From Phallusia mammillata (Eukaryota > Chordata > Ascidiacea > Phlebobranchia > Ascidiidae), in assembly GCA_003260075.1 (NCBI GenBank), contig QLIY01000645.1:31436-95435 (forward strand): 64,000 bases of DNA, read 5' to 3'. The notes under the pieces are model-generated. The model saw nothing but the letters and a program-made list of their open reading frames with translations. It was not told where the DNA came from and ran no database searches. A program made the translations under genes and the position numbers. Positions 37,701 to 61,250 of this stretch are shown here, one piece after another (position 1 is the first letter of the stretch; every line of letters begins with the position of its first letter).

Positions 37701-40101
37701 AACTAAACTGAAAACAGCGGAACTAAATTATTCCTTTTTGTTTGTTTGTTCTTCTGGAAACAGATCAAGTTAACATAAAGATAACATAAAGTGAAAGCTG
37801 TATTTATCCGCTTAATCCTGTTTTCCACAGACTTGGAATGTTCTTCTATCTTTCTGTGCACGGACTAATGGTCCCTTCAATGGTGACAGCCAAAAGTTTC
37901 GTCGTCAACGAAAAGTTTCTTTTCATGTAAGAACGAAAACCTACCGTGCCGCTTTTTTTCAGTTTGTTAACGGGACACAAGTTTAAAAGACACAAAACTT
38001 TTGATTGCAGCATTGTTTAACGGCACAGATTTGTGTAAATTTGCTTGGTTTAAAAAATAGCAAATTTAACCGAATTATGTTGATCCACAAACAGATGTAT
38101 AAACGGATACTGGTTTTAACTCCAGAGTGTCCTGGGTCTGCAGAAAAACTAACTTTTCTAGCGGAAAATTTCATTTAAACTTTGGGACCAGGTCGTTTAT
38201 ATATCCGATTTTGTGCAGACACGAACGGATGAGCGGAATGTATAGACCGGCAAGTTACTGTTTAGCTCGTTTCATCCTGGTCCTCCTCACTCGTACTCTC
38301 TCGGCTTTCGTTTTCTCCTGCGTCGTTTACTGGTCCACAGGTAAGTAGTGACGTCGCAGGTGGATGACGTCAACACCGATATGTCGGTCGTGATCGGCAG
38401 TAAGGATATGGGGAATATGAATGGTCTGCTTTTGTAGTTTTTAATATCTTCAGGAGGCGCGTTGAGAGCATGAAGTCAAACAGGCAACTTCAACTTAAGT
38501 TGTGTTAAAACATTAGGGCAGAGTAGGCAGGGGTTTTAAGTTTAGCATAATTAACAATAAAATTGTCAGTTAAGTTGCATGAAAGGAGTCAATACCGTTA
38601 ACAAACCAATACCGTTTAAGTAATTTTGTTTTTAGAAGCTTGGCAAAAAGTGGGTGTATTTTTCAGTGCAACTAATCAACATCAGTAGATAAAGAGACAT
38701 ACTCTAAGTTCACAAGTTGAAAGAATAAATACATTTACTTTCAAGTTTGGAACTCAGATTACATTACTCCAGTTCGAACCGGTTCTGCTCCGGATAATTC
38801 ATTTTTATTTTCAGGCTTACGATCTGACACTTCAGCTTTCCTAATTTTCACGTTGACAACTTTCTGCAGTGGAATCGCATGTGACTCGCTGTGTTTGCTT
38901 GCGGCTGTCGCTTGTAGATCTTTCACCACTGGGAGGACAATCATCGTGCTCTACATGACACTGACCGCGGTAGGTGAGAGGTTTAGGGTTTAAATCCTAG
39001 GAGTGTTGTATTAACCATTTAAAGCGGGTTGACGTCCGACACGATCAGGATCAAGGTTTTAACACTTCTTTAAACAGCTGTGGTTGAAAACTTAGTTTCG
39101 CAAAAAACTAAAGTTGTTTTTTTAAATGGATTTTGACTGCAGATTAAAACCATTGTGTTTCCAATATCCATGACTTATTCTGCAAAATTAAGTTTACTGG
39201 TTGCCAAACATTTTGAACGCGCGGCAACCATTGTAGTGGTAAAATGTTGGTAATTAAAATACAACACGACATTATAATTCAAATCTTTAATATGATTGAT
39301 TGAAATGCTCAAATCGAATCCTCAGCGTTGTGGTTCACAGCAACATTTCGTTTGAGTTGAAATTTGTGTCACGTCTTGAATATCTCTGGACAGAAATATA
39401 TTAATTTAAACATGAATGTCACAATGTATTGCACGAAACCCGCTTTATATTTTTCTGTTGTGGAACAGAGGGAAACTTATTGTGCATTAGGCACAATTTC
39501 ATATTTCCGATTTTGTGGATAACCAGGTCAAAGATGGAATGTTTACTGATAAACTTTTCTATCTCAGGTTTTCGCCGGTTATTTACTAAACCTCGACAGC
39601 GCCTTCAAGTGGTTGGCTTGGCTCAAATACGTCAGTATCACAAGATATTGCTACATGGTACGAATCAACTTGCAGCAGTTTATTTGTGACTTTCTACAAA
39701 CTCTGTTTAATGGAAAACTCATGTTGTTATATTAAATATTTTTTAGAGTTGGGTTTTAAACGAGTTTGCTGCCCACCTGGTGGCGCCCTGTCCCGCAATG
39801 ATTAATCCGGTGCGGGAGAGTCGCGCCATAGAAATCAAGTCACGCATCACCAACTTCGGAAAATCCGGTAGAAGTCGAGTGAACGTCACATATTGGTGAG
39901 GTCACAACTTTCCCATTGTTACGCAATATTCATATCATTATTACGCATTTCAGCTCGTACGATCCGAGTAACAAAGTGCTCCCTCAAGTGGTAGGAGATG
40001 ACGTATTTCTTCTGGAGCGACCCTGGATGTGCAACGTCATAATGGTAGCCATGACAACCGTGCTCTTCCTGGCGTGCTATCTGCGCATGCGCAAGCTTTG
40101 A
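31742..40101 (+). CDS. ABCG2-like half-transporter (830 aa)
   Basis: ABC exporter half-molecule, nucleotide domain first, acting as a dimer in membranes. Seventeen exons: 31742-32067, 33012-33221, 33608-33667, 33886-34000, 34488-34640, 35059-35216, 35540-35691, 36193-36408, 36564-36713, 37296-37402, 37509-37594, 37831-37926, 38219-38340, 38815-38969, 39568-39657, 39747-39895, 39954-40101; all phases agree (831 codons). Walker A GPSGCGKTS (191-199), Q-loop Gln237, signature ISGGERKR (297-304), Walker B ILYLDEP with Glu322, H-loop His354. The membrane domain matches ABCG2 around LGMFFYLSVHG, NEKFLF and GLLVNL-like GYLLNLDS. Odd points: D-loop reads SKLD instead of SGLD, a 178-residue Ser/Thr-rich N-terminal extension, a long linker after the nucleotide domain, and a GC donor at 37403. 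Exon 1's donor (gtgttt) is the least certain border. Substrate unknown. Confidence 0.95.
32571..32890. mobile_element. hAT-like MITE, CAGTGCTGGATTAA family, in ABCG intron 1
   Basis: Ends cagtgccggattaa and ttaatccagcactg with flanks aatgaaac / aataaaac (7 of 8). A G-run-joined duplication (about 32480-32616 and 32629-32750) inflates it; both copies end cattttata. A second family member is at 48143-48338. Confidence 0.8.
33261..33562. mobile_element. hAT-like MITE in ABCG intron 2
   Basis: Ends cagtgattcttaacc and gtttgagaaccactg, 302 bp, flanked by gtttagtt / gcatagtt (6 of 8). Confidence 0.7.
34903..34959. repeat. 28-bp exact repeat flanking a single N (ABCG intron 5)
   Basis: The same 28 bp (atccaaaaac, T-run, gaagca) occurs directly before and after the N at 34931, the signature of an unmerged contig overlap. 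Confidence 0.9.
35931..35995 (-). ncRNA. Hammerhead-ribozyme-like core in ABCG intron 7
   Basis: On the minus strand: CTGATGA, then a stem-loop with arms GGCGTC and GACGTC (six pairs, one G-U) and loop TTGTATAG, then GAAAC. This is the conserved core order of a hammerhead ribozyme (stem II between CUGAUGA and GAAA). Stem III is not clearly closed, so catalysis is doubtful. A degenerate relative (CTGACAA, GAAG) is at about 24060-24115 and again at 17484-17539. Such motifs are known from Penelope-like and retrozyme elements; it may be a transposon end. Confidence 0.4.
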
Positions 40102-41577
40102 GACGTCATCTTGTTTGTGTATTTCTTTGTTTTTGTTTTGTAATAAAGTGTGAGCAGCTGAAAATTTCAATTTGCAAGAAACCGAAGTCAGTGGTAGGTA
40201 GGGGGAATTCCCGCCCCCAATATTCTCACACGCATTGAGGTGTCGATGGTTTTCTTTTAGACAGGTGCCCAGGTGTGCCAGGTTGCGCCGTGGGACCCTG
40301 GGCACAGGAAAGGACGAAGTTGAAACTTGAGAGCCGACTTTATGCAAAATTCCAAGCATTTTAGAGACATGGTTTCGGATCCGCATGGAAAATGCTTTAC
40401 TGAACGTCTACAATCTAAATCTCCACACCACACACATTACGTTTTGCGGTGTTTAGCGGCACAAATTTGTTAAAAGAGCTGCAGGTTTGATGCCAATGCA
40501 CTTGGTTGAAATAAGGATAGCGTTATATCGTAACACACTTTATTTTCACAATAACGGACCCGGTATGGTGGGTGGCGTATAACGTCAGCGCCATTCAACA
40601 TGTGGCAGCGACTTCATTCTCTTTTCGCGCAACATTTTGCAGGAACAACATGACAAAAGTTGTTAAAAATGTAAATTGGCAACTACATTGTTGTGGGTAA
40701 AATTTCTTTTTGTGACCAATAAAAAAACTTTTCGTTTTTCGCATTTTGGGGGGGGGGGCTCGTAGTGTATGGGAGTGATTTTAAACTTTTCAAGCATGCG
40801 GCGCATTATCGACTACATTCTCTTTTCGCGCAACAATTTGCAGGAACAACAGGACAAAAGTTGTTAAAAATGTAAATCGGCAACTACATTGTTGTGGGTA
40901 AAATTTATTTTTGTGACCAATAAAAAAACTTTTCGTTTTTCGCATTTTGTCACCCACAGGTCCAAATATACCCAGGGTTGCCATCGACTTGAAACCAAAA
41001 ATAAGGACAACCAAAAAACCATTTTTTATGCGAAACGAAGGAAACGTATTTGAACAAATCTTTGCTTTTTTTCGAGCCATAACATCATATTTGCAATATT
41101 TTGGCCAGAAACTATCTTTTCCAGCAACTCGTTGTTCGCAGAAAATACTTTGTGCATCTCACAACAGGCCGGGTCTAGGATGTAGCAGGGATTTGACTTG
41201 TAATTGTTGATAATAAGACAAAAAAAGGACTACAGTCAAAAATAAGGACATTTCTTAGAGGGGGGGGGGATAGTAATTGTTGATAATAAGACAAAAAAAA
41301 GGACTACAGTCAAAAATAAGGACATTTCTTAGAAATAAGGACGGTATGGCAACCCTGAATATACCAGAGAATGTTTTCACTTTTAAATAGCACATTTTTT
41401 AAATGAACTAGTTTGGGCGTTGCTGACTTTCTATGTTTGAAAACAACAAATGCAAAATAATCTTCTTTATTCGATTTTGGGGGGTAGAGAGACGTTTCTG
41501 CTTTTATTCTACAACACCCAACTAATCTAGTGTTTTCCAGTGGTCATTCAAGCGGCATCAACCGGCAAGTTTCACAA
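40102..41577. other. Convergent intergenic region
   Basis: No gene between the ABCG stop and the zinc-finger stop. Two G-run-joined duplications fill much of it: about 40600-40747 with about 40790-40945 (both ending tttcgcatttt), and about 41195-41260 with 41270-41331 (both ending acatttcttag). The second contains aaaataaggac repeats. Confidence 0.7.
40142..40147 (+). terminator. Polyadenylation signal of the ABCG gene
   Basis: AATAAA 41 nt after the stop codon of the ABCG2-like gene. Confidence 0.65.
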
Positions 41578-44117
41578 TCATGATGTTTTTCGTTTTCCAC
41601 GTTTCATTTTTCCAAACTTGAAATTGTTGAAATGCTTTTTGATCACGTGACATTTTATTCTCGCGTCAGTGGTCGCCCTGAAACGAACAAATGTTTGTGA
41701 CAAAACAAATCCACCGTTAGTTCTGTGTTTAGCCTTAACAACCAGCATAATATGATATTATTATGGCAAAAACAGGGTGTAGTTGCAGCGCGTGCATTCA
41801 TTATGCCACCATGTTTTTGCACTCCATAACGTTGCGCAGCTATTTCCGACTTGATGATTGTTTCAGTGCAATTGTGCCGCTATGTTCACCAAGCGAAATA
41901 AACTCAAATTGAAATAAATAAACTTAGCATTTGCGGTTAAGATGAACATAAATTTATACTGGACTCTACCCCGGCTGAAGCGCTCATGCAAACCAGCGAT
42001 CACAGCAGCACTGATGTATAAAACACAGTACGGCGTAACACCGAATCAGCCGGTCTCCCAAGCATTTCCATAAGTCAAGGGACCCATGTCAGAAGCCAAC
42101 TGAGCAACACAGGCTAAGTCAGTGGTTCTCAACCTTTCGTGGACCGTGGACCCCTAAAAGTAACTTTTGGACCTCGTGGGCCCCCTTCAAGTAACCCTGT
42201 AGGACCTGTGGCCCCCTTAAAAATGTAAATGGCAATCTCGTGTTGGAAGCCGTGAAGCAATTACGGTTTTTGTTTTTTAAAGAAACAAACCTGAATCCAC
42301 ATATTCCGCAAACAAAATTGGTCGCTTCATGTAATTGCTTGTTGTGTGATTTCAATTCTTCTTCAGCCATTGTTGTGAATGGACAAATAGAACAAGTCCA
42401 TTGTTCTCCATTGTTGTGTGTGAACTTTGTGTGTCGCTTCAAATTGACTGGACTTGATGTGGTAAACTCACAAGTGGTACAGTGTAATAGCTTTTGCTGG
42501 CTGCAGAGAATAAAAAAAACATATAAGTTTTTCTGAGGAAATTATTGGCAAAGGAATTGTAACCAATAATTTTAATATTAAGTTCAAAATATTAGGGTTT
42601 TTTTTAATAGTAAGTTCAAAGACAATTGCTCACAACTGAAATATTATATTGCACATAACTTGCACACAAATCTTATGCAAACAAAAACACATTTTGCTTT
42701 GTATAACCAACTTAGGCTTATTTTTTGGACAAAATTATTTACTTTTGTATTGTCACTGCATAGTAGCAGTTTGTCACTAACACACTTTCATTAACCCTGA
42801 AAACTAAAATATAAATCATTCATATTTGGAAAATGTATTGAGTAAATAACTTTCTAAACAATAATTTCATTTACTTTTCCTCTGTGTTTCCATGATTCAA
42901 CTGAATATGTCGTCGCAATAAACTCGGTGTTGTTGCCAAATAATCACAACTTTTCAATCGACATTTATGCTTTGTGATGACATAATGATGCTCACTGAAA
43001 TGAGGAAATGAAATCATGAAAGTACAACGTGGAAAATTGCCAACTTGTTCTAGTCTGACCTTCTGTTGAAAGTTTTTTAGTTCATCCAATCATACATAAA
43101 CTCAAAATGTAAGGCAGTGGTTCCAACAGAGAAAAAAAATTAAAACTTGGGGCAGGAATTTACTTTAATTTTTACATGTGGTTCGTAAATAGACGCTAAA
43201 GCTCTGAGAATATAACCTGTGAAATTAAGAAAGGACCCAATTTTAAATGTTTTTGGTATGGTTTAGCATCTACTATGTAGTGTATTGGGGGGAATGAAAA
43301 TGTTTTGAATTGTTAAGTGAGGAATTCGTCAATAAAGATTGGAAACCACTGATGTAGGGATTTATACAGTGTAATGTAATAAAAAATCCAGTTAGAATTT
43401 AACACAAACAGAAAAATCACTCACAGAAGATGATTGCGGATGTGGTCGGGACTTCTGCTTGCATAACCACAGTGATGACATTTTACTTTTGGACGAACAG
43501 AAGTTACATCTGCAAAAAAAATTGTTTTCAATTGTGGTCAAGTTGTTCAAATCATGCTCAATGAATCACAAAGATAGAAAGAAATTTTTGTACATGCAAC
43601 AATACAAGAGATACCATGCTAGTCTATACATTTTTATGTTTTGTCACTATTGGTGTGTACACAACTTTTAACCACAAATTTTCCATTTACATACTTTCCA
43701 ATGACTTTTTCGACACTTCCACTGACTCAACATCGACAAAAAGTGAATCATCGTCTAAATGTAAAAAATATTTGAAAAGTAAATCATATTTTTATGAACT
43801 TGTTGTGTTAGGTTGTGCAATGAACAATTTAAATTAGAGTTAATGTACACAAATAATTTGATAAGTTGTAAACTAGCTACGAAATGGAATTAGTGTAGTG
43901 ACCAATCATCATCTAAATTTAAACATATTTAAACTCAGTTTAGCTCAGCAAAAAACAATTTAAATTAAAACAAATGTATAGAAATTATTTTAGTTACGTT
44001 GTTAACTAATTAATGCAATTACTCAATGTAGTGGCCTAAATTCAAGCAAAGTAACACCTTGTTTATGAAAAGTAAATTAGATTAATTACCTGCCTCAGTG
44101 CTGTTTACAGACAGCAT
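41578..44117 (-). CDS. C2H2 zinc-finger protein (200 aa)
   Basis: Predicted nucleic-acid-binding nuclear protein; identity not recognised. Six exons with consistent phases: 44090-44117, 43695-43754, 43425-43509, 42875-42994, 42291-42500, 41578-41677 (603 nt including stop). After an acidic N-terminus come five tandem C2H2-type fingers: CHHCGYASRSPDHIRNH, CRLKSCDYLATTPSLLRRH…H (wider Cys spacing), CTTCEFTTSSPVNLKRH…H, CSICPFTTMAEEELKSH…H and CGICGFRATTDARIKCH…H. The C-terminus is basic (KMKRGKRKTS). The fingers run without the classical TGEKP linker, and the F-T-T-S/M spacing recalls REST/CTCF/ZFX-type poly-finger proteins. The start in exon 1 is the first ATG; an extra 5' coding exon cannot be excluded. 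Confidence 0.85.
41770..41900 (+). repeat. Dispersed repeat copy with empty transposon site
   Basis: Matches the DNA on both sides of the MITE at 18041-18358 without the insertion (tttcagtgcaattgtg at about 41870), and the reversed copy at 12340-12410. Confidence 0.65.
43115..43351. mobile_element. hAT-like MITE in zinc-finger gene intron 3
   Basis: Ends cagtggttccaa and ttggaaaccactg, 237 bp, flanked by atgtaagg / atgtaggg (7 of 8). Confidence 0.8.
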
Positions 44118-45125
44118 TTTAAATTATCGCAAAAACCTTTGAAAGGAAATATGAGACATGATTAGTTTTGTCACAAAACTATTATGATTTACACATGCAT
44201 ACAGATGAAGGGACACACAATCATCATAAAATAGACGAAGTGGGTAAAAAAAATTACAAAAAAGGCAAAACAAGTAAACCACAAAGAAAATATGAAACAA
44301 AACTACATGACATGCGACCAAGTGTTTCTCCACTGTAAATCTGAAATAGTTTTTGTGAGTCAACAACTATGCGACAACTTACATAGAATTTTTTAACTAA
44401 TTTTTTGTTTTCATTTTTTCTTCATTTTCAGTCTGCTAGATAAAATTTAAATAGTCCTAAATAGAGATTGATGACTGACAAACAGTAGTTCAGGGTAATT
44501 ATACCAGGATTGTGAAATTTACAATCATCATGAAAAACTCAGAAACAAGGAAATGAAACCACACAAAAATGCAAAAAAATTACTTTGCTAGTGATTTTAT
44601 AATTTACCCTAGTGCAAGGTAACAAAACTTTTAATAAAAGCCGTTGGTTGTACAAATTAATACGAACATAACAAGACTGTTACAGCAGCTGGCATATTAA
44701 ACTGTACCATAAAATAAGAAAAAAAGGTCATTTTAATCCTTTAAATGAAATACAAACAAACAAGTCTATGTTTCTATAACAACAGAAGCAAAAACAAATC
44801 ACTACTGTTAAAATTAGTTTGTGTATGTTATCCACATGCAACTACAAACCCAAAGGTAAATTAATCAAAAACAGGCATAACTCTTGCTGACATACTTTTA
44901 TGTATAATTATTTAAAGTTGACATAGCATAGCATTTGTACTGCAACATCTGATTGTGTTATTTTTTAAACCACAGGATTAAAGGCAGTACAGCATCTACA
45001 ATATAATGACACAATTTGTAACATAAAGTACATGGTACAAGAAACATTGCAAAATATGTAAAATATTTAGTTTGCTTATGTTATATTGGTAAAGTCTTCA
45101 TAACATAACATTGCCTGAAATAGTG
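44118..45125. other. Intergenic region, no gene seen
   Basis: AT-rich DNA between the zinc-finger start and the syntaxin stop. No domain-bearing frame, no clear repeat; it should contain the zinc-finger promoter and the syntaxin 3' UTR. Confidence 0.6.
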
Positions 45126-45965
45126 TTAAACGCTTACACCAATCACAAGGCCAATAATTGCTAACACTAAGATGACAACACCAATAATGATAAACTTCTT
45201 CTTTCTTGCTGATTTTTGTTTTTTTCCTGCTTCTTCAAGTTGCTTTACAGCATTTTCAACCTTTACATCAGCCTTGTCAGTATTATCAGCTATACTATCT
45301 ATAACTTCGCCCTGTTCCTCAACCATGCTAGCAAGATCCTTAAATATTTGGTTCACATCCATAATATCGTTCTCCAGTTGCCGTAAAGCCTTCTCCCTGT
45401 CTTGTATGTCCTTTAATTCCTGTTCAGAGATTCGTGTTTGCTGGAGTTGAGTTGTTTCTTGCATCAGTGCATGGTTTTCTTCATCGCGTTCATTGTAACT
45501 TGTACTTGCCGCCCGAGCCTTGACAACATATTGCTTCTCTTTGTCAGCTCCTTCCATCTGTGTTTGCTGAAAAGTGTTTAAAATATCCTTAAAGTCCGAA
45601 GTCAGCCGATCGTTTTGTAATTTCTTCTGATGATCTGGTGGGGTTTTAGCCTCAACCATATCCTTTAACTTTTTCAAAGAGGTAGTTGTTGTTTTAGCAA
45701 GCTCACTTATAGTTTTATTTCTTTCATGGAGTCGATCACGGACAATATGAGTGTCATTCTCAGTGCCCAACTGCTCAACTATTCTCTTTAAATCTTGTAC
45801 ATTTTGTGCGATCTTCTTAATGTTCGTTTTTACAACGGAGGTAAGTCTTGTGTAGTCCGCTTGGTTAAACTGAGTAGTTTTCGGTGCTACCGGTGGAGCA
45901 TCATACATTTCAATGTTGTCAGCATTTTCTGCATCAACAATATCCCCGTGCCCATACATATTCAA
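45126..45965 (-). CDS. STX7/STX12-like: Syntaxin-7/12-like endosomal Qa-SNARE (279 aa)
   Basis: Target-membrane SNARE for endosome and lysosome fusion. Intronless coding region. Order: acidic N-terminus; Habc-type helices about 33-150; SNARE motif about 183-245 with zero-layer Gln218 in MVEEQGEVIDSI; basic stretch KKQKSARKKK; single C-terminal membrane anchor about 258-278 (IIIGVVILVLAIIGLVIG). The block RQLENDIMDVNQIFKDLASMV is strongly diagnostic for the STX7/12/PEP12 branch; STX7 versus STX12 is not resolved. Length is usual for the family. Alternative start at 45959. Its N-terminal domain is the nearest relative in the window of the two SNARE-less genes at 25825 and 29077. Confidence 0.95.
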   Translation of the reverse strand: MNMYGHGDIVDAENADNIEMYDAPPVAPKTTQFNQADYTRLTSVVKTNIKKIAQNVQDLKRIVEQLGTENDTHIVRDRLHERNKTISELAKTTTTSLKKLKDMVEAKTPPDHQKKLQNDRLTSDFKDILNTFQQTQMEGADKEKQYVVKARAASTSYNERDEENHALMQETTQLQQTRISEQELKDIQDREKALRQLENDIMDVNQIFKDLASMVEEQGEVIDSIADNTDKADVKVENAVKQLEEAGKKQKSARKKKFIIIGVVILVLAIIGLVIGVSV

Positions 45966-46933
45966 CTCTAGATTTTTTATTATCTTTACTTTATTTCAGC
46001 AAAGCTTGTGAGAAAATTTGGATTAAGATTATAAATTTACAATTATAATTGTCTAGATTTTTGACAAGTTAAAGTACGCTTTAGTTTTATTTTTAGGTTA
46101 TTTTAGACACAGCACTCGATAAAGGAGAGAGAACAGCATGAAACTGGTTAACAATCGCAAATTTCTCCAAGTTGGGTTTTATGTTATGATTGTTTCGTAA
46201 GTATTACTATTAAATTAGATCCGATTGGCTGTTTCAGACATCCATACTGTTCTAGGTAACTTAAAATAGGTTTTTAACAGTCACGTGTAATGTAAAAGAC
46301 ACTTTTCCTTCCGGGAACTAGTACAAATTACTATTTTGCTTTTGTCGCAAATTTAATTTTTATTTCTGTGTTGATTTTTCTGTTTTACTGTCATTAGTTT
46401 TCATAAACATTGGGCACAGTTTCTCTACAACTCAAATCCAACCTAAGTTTGGCCCCGAAACTCTATAAACCAACTTTATAAACTTCAGACAAAAATAGCC
46501 AACCTGGAAATATTTCTCAAAGTAAAAAATCCCCAGCCTCAATACAAGATCCATAGAAATCATTTTAATAAATGCTGGTTATTTTATATAATCGAGGAAA
46601 CTTAAAAATACTGCGAATACAGTTTCTATGATTGTTTAAAAGCAACTGAACTAAACACCCGGGTACACACACAATATATATTGCACACATAAACATATTA
46701 CATAGCTTACAAGTACAAAATTGAGACACTTTTGTTCTAACACTTTTCCACAGCTTGCAAGTGCAAAGAATTCAGATAAGTGCAGATGAGCTACAACAAT
46801 CGTCACAATGAAGATTTTGTGTAAACAAAGGTAGTTTTCTTGAAAGGAACGTTGTAATTGTTTTCTCCACAGTCGCCATTGTTTTGTAACAGTGTAAAGT
46901 TGACAAGAACACGATGAAGAATATGATGACGTG
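45966..46933. other. Intergenic region between syntaxin and ATP1A
   Basis: No gene supported. Should hold the syntaxin promoter and the ATP1A 3' UTR. A frame at 46651-47010 overlaps the last ATP1A exon out of register and is not considered real. Confidence 0.6.
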
Positions 46934-58923
<11,990 letters not shown>

Positions 58924-59027
58924 TGTTACCTAACACAGTCCTATAACCCGCTGTAGAACGATAAAACAATTAATGATTTTCCCCGAATTGTGAAGTAAAT
59001 GACGCGAATGGTAATTGTTACGTCATA

Positions 59028-61250
59028 AACAACAGTTACTTGGCACATACAAAAACTGCTGCTGTATTTCTAGCAACTTTTATGTGAAAACCACCTTATG
59101 CGTCAATATTTAAATGTTATACAGCAATAGAACGTCTAAATCAGTGGTTCTTGACCTGGGTTCGTTTGAACCCCAAGGATTCGGTAACGCTAAAGGTCTA
59201 TTGAAGTACAAATACTAGCAAACATTTAAATCAAATCTTAGGGGAAAATAAATTACTGAATTTGCTAAAAATAGAAATTTTCATTTGCTAGATAGCAAAA
59301 TCGGAAGGTTGCAACTAGGTTATAATTGACGTAAAAAAGAACACTGTGTGCATTGTTCGTCAGCACCAAAACAACGATTTTTTGCTGGCAGCAAAAACTT
59401 ATTGTCAAAAGCACAAAATGAGTTAGAAACTTAGGATGTAACTTGATGGGGTTCGACGGCTGAAAAATATCATAGGGGTTCGGCCATGATAAAAAGGTTA
59501 AGAACCACAGGTCTAAATCTATTCATCGTGACTTAAGTATGCTATGCTCTCGTCACGATGCAATTAACCTATCTACGAGCTTGTGTTGTCATTGTCCAGT
59601 AACAATGTGCATTGTGCAAACACAATCTATCAATGGCAAAGTAACAAGCCTTCTAGGCACTAACACTTCCAAATTAAACTGAAAAAACAAGTCTAATTTA
59701 GTTGATCGTTTTCTAAACAGGAGGTATATTATAAACAGTGTTTCTGCACGAGTTTAAGGTTCAAAACATATTAATATATTCAAAGCAATTTATTTACAGT
59801 TTTAATGTAATGATGAGTCAGCTTTTGATCACATAAAATTGAAGTTCCAGCGTTTGCATCATTATGATCAAGCCTTTAAACACGGGTTGAAAGTTGCACT
59901 TTTGTAAAGAAATATTTAGTGGCAGCGAATTATTACTGATTGAAAACACTGACGTACACAACAGCCTGCTGTACTGACAGCGGTAAAGCACCAATTTAAC
60001 TTTGTTGAAACCCTAACTTTTACCTGCTACATCCAATCATGTGTCTCCTAGAATAAAAAAACTTCTGTACTGAACTGTAAAGCACCTCACCATAAATCGC
60101 ACAAAAATTGTCAAAACCTACAAAATAATTTCCCCCCCCCCAAACAACAGTTACTTGGCACATACAAAAACTGCTGCTGTATTTCTAGCTACTTTTGTGT
60201 GAAAACCACCTCATGGGTCAATATTTAAATGTTATACAGCAATAGAACGTCTAAATCAGTGGTTCTTGACCTGGGAAAGGTCTATTGAAGTACAAATACT
60301 AGCAAACATTTGAATCAAATCTTAGGCGAAAATAAATTACTGAATTTGCTAAAAATAGAAATTTTCATTAGCTAGATAGCAAAATCGGAAGGTTGTAACT
60401 AGGTTATAATTGACGTAAAAAGGAACACTGTGTGCATTGTTCGTCAGCACCAAAACAACGAGTTTTTGCTGGCAGCAAAAACTTATTGTCAAAAGCACAA
60501 AATGAGTTAGAAACTTAGGATGTAACTTGATGGGGTTCGACCAATAGCTGAAAAATGTCATAGGGGTTCGGCTGTGATAAAAAGGTTAAGAACCACAGGT
60601 CTATATCTATTCATCGTGACTTAAGTATGCTATGCTCTCGTCACGATGCTATTAACCTATCTACGAGCTTGTGTTGTAATTGTCCAGTAACAATGTGCAT
60701 TGTGCAAACACAATCTATCATTCGCAAAGTAACAAGCCTTCTAGGCACTAACACTTCCAAATTAAACTGAAAAAAAAACAAGTCTAATTTAGTTGATCGT
60801 TTTCAAAACAGGAGGTATATTATGAACAGTGTTTCTGCACCAGTTTCAGATACAAAATATATTAAAATATTCAAAACAATTCATTTACAGTTTTAATGTA
60901 ATGATATATCTGCTTTTGATCACATAAAATTGAAGTTCCAGCGTTTGCATCATTATGATCAAGCCTTTAAACACAGGTGGAAAGTTGCACTTTTGTAAAG
61001 AAATATTTAGTGGCAGCGAATTATTATTGATTAAAACATTGACGTACACAACAGCCTGCTGTAATAAAAGCGACAAAGCATCAATTTAACTCGGTTAAAA
61101 CCCTAACTTTCACCTAAAACATCTAACCATGCGTCCTATAGAACAAACATAATAAACTTGAGCACTAAACACTAAAAAATTACACTAAAACAATACCATT
61201 AACCGTAATCGTCCAGAAATTTTCCAAACCTATAAAAAATATTTCTAAAA
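59028..61250. repeat. 1.1-kb direct duplication joined by a C-run
   Basis: From about 59028 to 60131 the sequence recurs at about 60144-61250 with substitutions and indels. The run at about 60132-60142 is C, not G: the mirror image of the other junctions. Both copies begin aaacaacagttacttgg. Confidence 0.85.
59142..59510. mobile_element. hAT-like MITE with perfect 8-bp TSD
   Basis: 369 bp with ends cagtggttcttgacc and ggttaagaaccacag, flanked by the perfect duplication gtctaaat (59134-59141 and 59511-59518). A version with internal differences lies in the second copy of the 1.1-kb duplication, starting at about 60256. Confidence 0.92.
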
